A model generated the notes under the pieces. That model ran no database searches, was not told where the DNA came from, and was given only the letters and a program-made list of their open reading frames with translations. The translations under genes were made by a program, and so were the position numbers. A stretch of DNA of 64,000 nt, from assembly GCA_963920665.1 (NCBI GenBank), contig OY987267.1, positions 23,250,001 through 23,314,000 on the forward strand. Reading direction: 5' to 3'. Origin of the DNA: Straminergon stramineum. Lineage: Eukaryota; Streptophyta; Bryopsida; Hypnales; Calliergonaceae. How positions within the stretch are numbered: position 1 is the stretch's first letter; each line of letters begins with the position of its first letter. This document shows positions 59,871 through 64,000 of the stretch, one piece after another.

Positions 59871-62845
59871 ACAAATAGTAACTTATAATGTTATGTACTA
59901 CCAAATGATTCTATTATTGTAGTGTTTCAACTACATATGTAAATTAGTTGGCAATATTACCTTGACTATAGTGTTCATTTGTTTAATTTTATAGATTTTC
60001 AAAAATTATAAAATACTTCAATTGATTTGTATAAATTTCCAAAATTCATAGATTTTAGAAGACTACAAATTTTTGAACATATGAGAAATTTTAGATTTTA
60101 GTATCTTCCAATTCATTGAATGACAAAGTTGTGAAATATTTTTTTGACTAGAGACTCACCTAATTTATTTCTCCTATGTGCCTTTTTCAAGACAATGAAT
60201 ATGGGTTTATTGCCCACATGGGTCTTAAATTACATAGTTTGCAAATTACACAATTCAAAACATTGTCTCAAAACATTGTGGATCACTTAAGGAAAAAAGT
60301 GGTTTGGATATACCAAAGAACATTGGTAGTGGAACATTGCCTCAAGTATAGAACATTGTTAATTACTATTGGGGGAGTTTTTTTACTTGTTGTTGGGATC
60401 ATTTGCAAATGGGGTTTTTTATCATACAAAACCTAGAAAAGGGTGAGCATTAAATACTATTACAAGATTTAGTGAAATCCATTTGGATGGATCTTAGAAA
60501 CTTAGATTAGTCCAAATATGGAAAGCCAATTTTCTTGGCAATTTTAAATAAAGAAGGGCTTCAAAAATCACATGAAAGAATTTTTGTTTTATATATTTAG
60601 GTATGTTTTAGAATATTTTTAATTCAATGATGCTACTAGTAGTCTTCTTCCAAATCCCCCTTCAATGCATATGGTTACCAAGAAATACAAAGATTCCTCT
60701 TACCCTCTTTGAATTTATTAATTGAAGTTTGATCATGGTCTTTTTTCATATTAGATTAGAAAATTATTTCAAGATTATAAAAAAATAAAATAAAATCTTG
60801 ATATAAAGATTTTCGAGTTCTTAAAAATAAATTTAGTAAAATGTCTTCAAATCTAGGTAGTCTTCTCTCTTCTCCTTGTATTAAAAGAATCCCTTCATAT
60901 TTAGGCCTTTATTTTGATTATAAAAATATTTTATTCACCAAAAAATACGATATCATTTTTTACTTTCAAGATTTCAATATGAATTGTTCTAAAGTATTTG
61001 GCTATAAAATTTTCTTGAACCAAAATGAATTACCACCTAATTTGGCACTCGGGTGTTGAAATTCATTTCCATGCTAGATTCTCAAGGGGTCGTGTCACCT
61101 TCAATCACACCAATCACAAGATGACATGTAGTCATAGAATCTATAGTGAAGATGTGAATTGTAGGAAATTTTGATTTTGAGCTCTGATTTTTATGTTTCT
61201 ATAGTGCTTTAGAGGCTAATTTGTGAATATTATCAATAAAGTAGGCTTTACTGTAGTTTATCATCAATAGATGGATGGTAGTAGATGAATGGGGTGCAAA
61301 TCTGTAGTAGCAGTTATTTACTTGTCAGGTGAACATGGTGAAGAGGACAATTGTGATTTTTTTGGAGGAGTCTGGAGAAGAGATCTAGAGCTCCTATGGC
61401 AATGTGGCTAGCAGTGTGTGGAGTGATCGATAGTTTTGATGTGATGTGTGAATGGGAGTGAATTTTGTTGTACTATTGGATGTGTTCTATTGTGCCGGAT
61501 CAATGGTTGTTACGTAGTGAGGAGTTAGAGAGGAATGAGATACAATTGTAATATTTTCTATGTTGGAATATAATGCGGAGATTATGGGATGAGGGTGATG
61601 TGATCATTTGCGTGGAAATTGTGTGTGTGAATTCTTGGAGGTGTTATGCAATTGGAATTTTTGCTATTGTCATGTGCATGATTGAGTGTGTTGAATTGTG
61701 TGTATCAATTGTGAGTGTGTAATGATGTTGAGTGTTGAGTCCATGGATTTAATCTCATGAGGAATTTCTATTGTCATGCTTAGAAGGAATGGGATTTGTA
61801 AACATTGCTACTTTATCTATTGTGAGGATGCGTTGGATTATGAGAGTATCTATAGTGAGCATTCGAAATGGCTATGTGTTTAGATTATAGATTTTATGTT
61901 ATAATTGAATTAATGTTAGGTGAGCAATTATAGCGAGAGAATCAATGGATGATGTGTTCGAGAGAAGGTTCTATAGTTGGAAAAAATTAGAGTGTACTAT
62001 TATGATAATTTATGAGGATTCTATGATGAGAATTGGGAAAGCCGATGGTGCTGACTAAAAGAAATTAATAGTTTCAAATGAGAAATCAATAGCGCTAGAA
62101 TGAATTCTTATAATGCGGCATCAATTGTTACCTGAAGCTGCTATAGTGTATCTTGAAATTGGAGTATCAAAGCACAATATGAGCAATTGTTGATGTAGTT
62201 AGGACATGGAGAGAATGCAATCAAAGATACTATTTGATGGTGGCTAGAAGAAAAAGCTAAAGCTATGAATTTAGAGAACAATCAAATAAATTTCCTAGTC
62301 TTAGATTAATTATAATAAATCTGATCTTATCTATTGTAAGTATAGAATTGAATATTTACCCTTCTCCTTCAATTGTGCACAACCTTGGGGCAGTAATGAT
62401 CTTTAGGAATTACCTATAGAGCACCTATACCTCCTTGTGAACGAACTCAAAACTATAGGAATTTGTCAATAGTTCATCTATAGAAAATTCCCATCTACAT
62501 GACACTTGGCACTTTTTAATACAAAAATGAATTAATTTATGCCAAATCCAGCCTTCACATATGGTATATATTTTGTCTTGCAGAGAATGGTCAATATCAT
62601 TCACCCCCTTCATTCCAAAATTTTATTTTTGGAACAATCAAAATATTTGAGTGTCTTTATTGATTACACAAGGTGTACTTCTCATTCATTCCAATTTCCT
62701 GTAACTATGTTCTAGATAATTGACATAAAATTGGTACAAATCTCTGAAATTTCTTCATGACCTTGTTCACAATAAATAATATGTCTTTGGTAGAAGTCAG
62801 AGTTTAACCCTTAAACGACGTCACAGCTATTTTGGGGCCAATGAA
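59871..62845. other. AT-rich intergenic DNA with a GT-biased part
   Basis: Frames of 86 codons (60176-60436) and 72 codons (60841-61059) have no recognisable product. About 61140-62250 is strongly G+T-biased on the plus strand, and CTATAGTG recurs four times in it. Confidence 0.4.
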
Positions 62846-63031
62846 CACTTGAAGAAATCTTCGTTTGCCTCAACAATATCTACATGACATGTTTGTTGAG
62901 GCAAACACAAAATCTATGTTGAAAAATACAGAAAAACGTGGATTTAAATGCAGAAAAACGCAGATTTTCCATTTGCTTCAACAAACACATCATACAGATT
63001 TTGTTGAGGCAAATGTAGATTTCTTCGAGTG
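62846..63031. mobile_element. CACTA-type MITE, 186 bp, GAA target duplication
   Basis: The left end is CACTTGAAGAAATCT and the right end reverse-complemented is CACTCGAAGAAATCT. The inverted arms continue through TTTGCCTCAACAA. GAA lies immediately outside both ends (62843-62845, 63032-63034). The subterminal TTGCCTCAACAA unit recurs inside. The arms are related to those of 24197-24401, so the two share a family even though the fifth base here is T or C rather than A. Confidence 0.8.
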
Positions 63032-63034
63032 GAA

Positions 63035-63788
63035 TGACAAAGAATCTCTCCATGTAGGATAGAAGTGCAACTATTCATCCTCCAAATTGTGTGAAGAGGG
63101 GAGGTCTTCTATAGTAGTTTGACTTCCGATGAGTGATGTTTTGCATTTTCTTAAGCCAACAAATTTCACTGTACCATAACAAAACAGATGATTTCCAAAG
63201 AGACCAGCTCCTCCTTTAAGGGTAGGGTTAAGCGTATTTTCATCTTTTCAACCCAGGGACAATCTTTTTTTCCTCCCCTTGGTACCTCGGTTGGTACACT
63301 TTGATTCGTCCCACCTACAGATTCCACACAGATATCCCACTCCCTGGTACAAATACTTCCACCGAAGGACGTACATACTACTACTGAAAGGAGCCAGTCA
63401 GCGACAGATGGATGTGAAGCTCCGTCCATCCGTCCATCGTTCGTCCTTCAATATTCCATCCAAAACTTACAAATGCCTTCTTTCCCGCCTCCAGCTGCGC
63501 TTGCCAGGGCGGGGGCTCGAGCTTCCCAAATCGCAGGGCTCTCGACGTCGTGGTCTGGCTATGGCGGGCCCAATGTAACTTAGTTATCGTTGCCACTGAA
63601 GGCGTTTGAATGATTCCAGCACGCCGCCGAAAAAATTTCAGGTCGATGGGATTGACATTGTGTTGCCAGTTAGGGCGTGGCCCGGGATCCGGTAAGTTCT
63701 TGGCGTTTGGGCGGCGTTGGTGGTGTGGAAGTGGCGATGGAGATTTGGAGATGGATTGAAAGGATTTGAGGGGGAGGTTTGGGAAGCG
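63035..63788 (+). promoter_or_regulatory. 5' flank and 5' UTR of AUG5
   Basis: GC content climbs toward the start codon. GGGCCCA at 63566-63572 contains a Site II-type element (TGGGCC on the other strand), a motif common in promoters of plant proliferation genes. An upstream ORF of 10 codons (63737-63769) ends 19 bp before the AUG5 start. The transcription start is not determined. Confidence 0.4.
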
Positions 63789-64000
63789 ATGCAGGGCGGC
63801 AGCCGTGGTGGAAGTGGCGGTGCGCCGACTGCTGAAGCGATTATCGAATGGCTGCAGCAGGAGATGGGATACAGGGCGTCCCCGTCGGCGGAGGCCTTGC
63901 GGAGGATTTGCAGGGGGAATATGATGTTGGTGTGGAAGTTTCTGTTGGACAGGGTGAAGTCCGACCAGACGGTGGAAAAGATTCGGCGTAATATTCATGT
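63789..64000 (+). CDS. AUG5: Augmin (HAUS) complex subunit 5, N-terminal exon (runs off window)
   Basis: The frame opens at ATG 63789 and stays open to the window end (70 codons plus two bases). After a glycine/serine-rich start, residues 12 onward read [18 protein letters not shown], then [21 protein letters not shown] and [14 protein letters not shown]. These match the conserved plant AUG5 N-terminus, which has P-EAI-EWLQ-EMGYR, IR-ICRGNM-P-W-FL--RVKSE-TVE-IRRNI. AUG5 is one of eight augmin subunits that recruit the gamma-tubulin ring complex to existing microtubules for branching nucleation in spindle and phragmoplast. The start fits the family length and there is no better upstream ATG in frame. 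No intron is visible before the edge. Confidence 0.88.
   Translation, partial: MQGGSRGGSGGAPTAEAIIEWLQQEMGYRASPSAEALRRICRGNMMLVWKFLLDRVKSDQTVEKIRRNIH

Noticed and set aside
62865..63062. 65-codon frame
   Set aside because: Lies almost wholly inside the CACTA-type MITE at 62846-63031, so it is repeat sequence.
62804..63230. Possible TTAA element (TTAACCCTTAAAC ... AGGGTAGGGTTAA)
   Set aside because: Ends match each other only over about eight bases, and the span includes an unrelated MITE and the start of the AUG5 flank.
63381..63998. 205-codon minus-strand frame over the AUG5 start
   Set aside because: It is antisense to the conserved AUG5 exon and its GC-rich flank, and its proline/serine/arginine-rich composition is a by-product.

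Overview
The window looks like nuclear DNA of a land plant or close streptophyte relative. Three things support this. There is a 20-exon gene with GT-AG introns for a plant half-size ABCA transporter. The first exon of augmin subunit 5 (AUG5), in its plant form, lies at the right edge. The intergenic DNA is AT-rich and packed with plant-type non-autonomous transposons (CACTA, Stowaway-like, Harbinger-like, TTAA-flanked). The species cannot be fixed from sequence alone. The ABCA protein diverges clearly from angiosperm ABCA2/ABCA7-type proteins, so a non-seed plant is plausible but unproven.

Layout. 1-33.4 kb has no recognisable conserved gene. It is AT-rich repeat-laden DNA with two GC-richer stretches (about 3-8.8 kb and 26.9-29.6 kb) that hold only small unassignable ORFs. 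33.4-42.3 kb is the ABCA gene with a GC-rich 5' flank, 20 exons, a 976-residue product and an AATAAA signal after the stop. 42.8-43.75 kb is a GC-rich stretch with no recognisable gene, followed by two CACTA MITEs. 44.4-48.8 kb is AT-rich. 48.8-51.0 kb holds five phase-consistent exons of a very AT-rich BT1/folate-biopterin transporter-like (MFS) gene; its first and last parts were not found, and the loop between the two halves is unusually long. 51.3-55.4 kb is again repeats. 55.47-56.77 kb is a solo-LTR-like element, an inverted relative of the one at 31.1-32.4 kb. 56.8-59.9 kb is a GC-richer repetitive block with a 62-bp tandem array. 59.9-63.0 kb is AT-rich. 63.25-64.0 kb is the AUG5 5' flank and first exon, running off the window.

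The three genes are not functionally linked: membrane lipid or metabolite transport (ABCA), folate/pterin-type transport (BT1-like) and microtubule branching (AUG5). The most distinctive non-gene feature is a set of at least seven mostly 0.5-1 kb elements, all with termini related to TTAACCCCTAAR and most bounded by TTAA. They look like a non-autonomous piggyBac-type (TTAA target) group. No transposase, CRISPR array or convincing tRNA/rRNA gene was seen.
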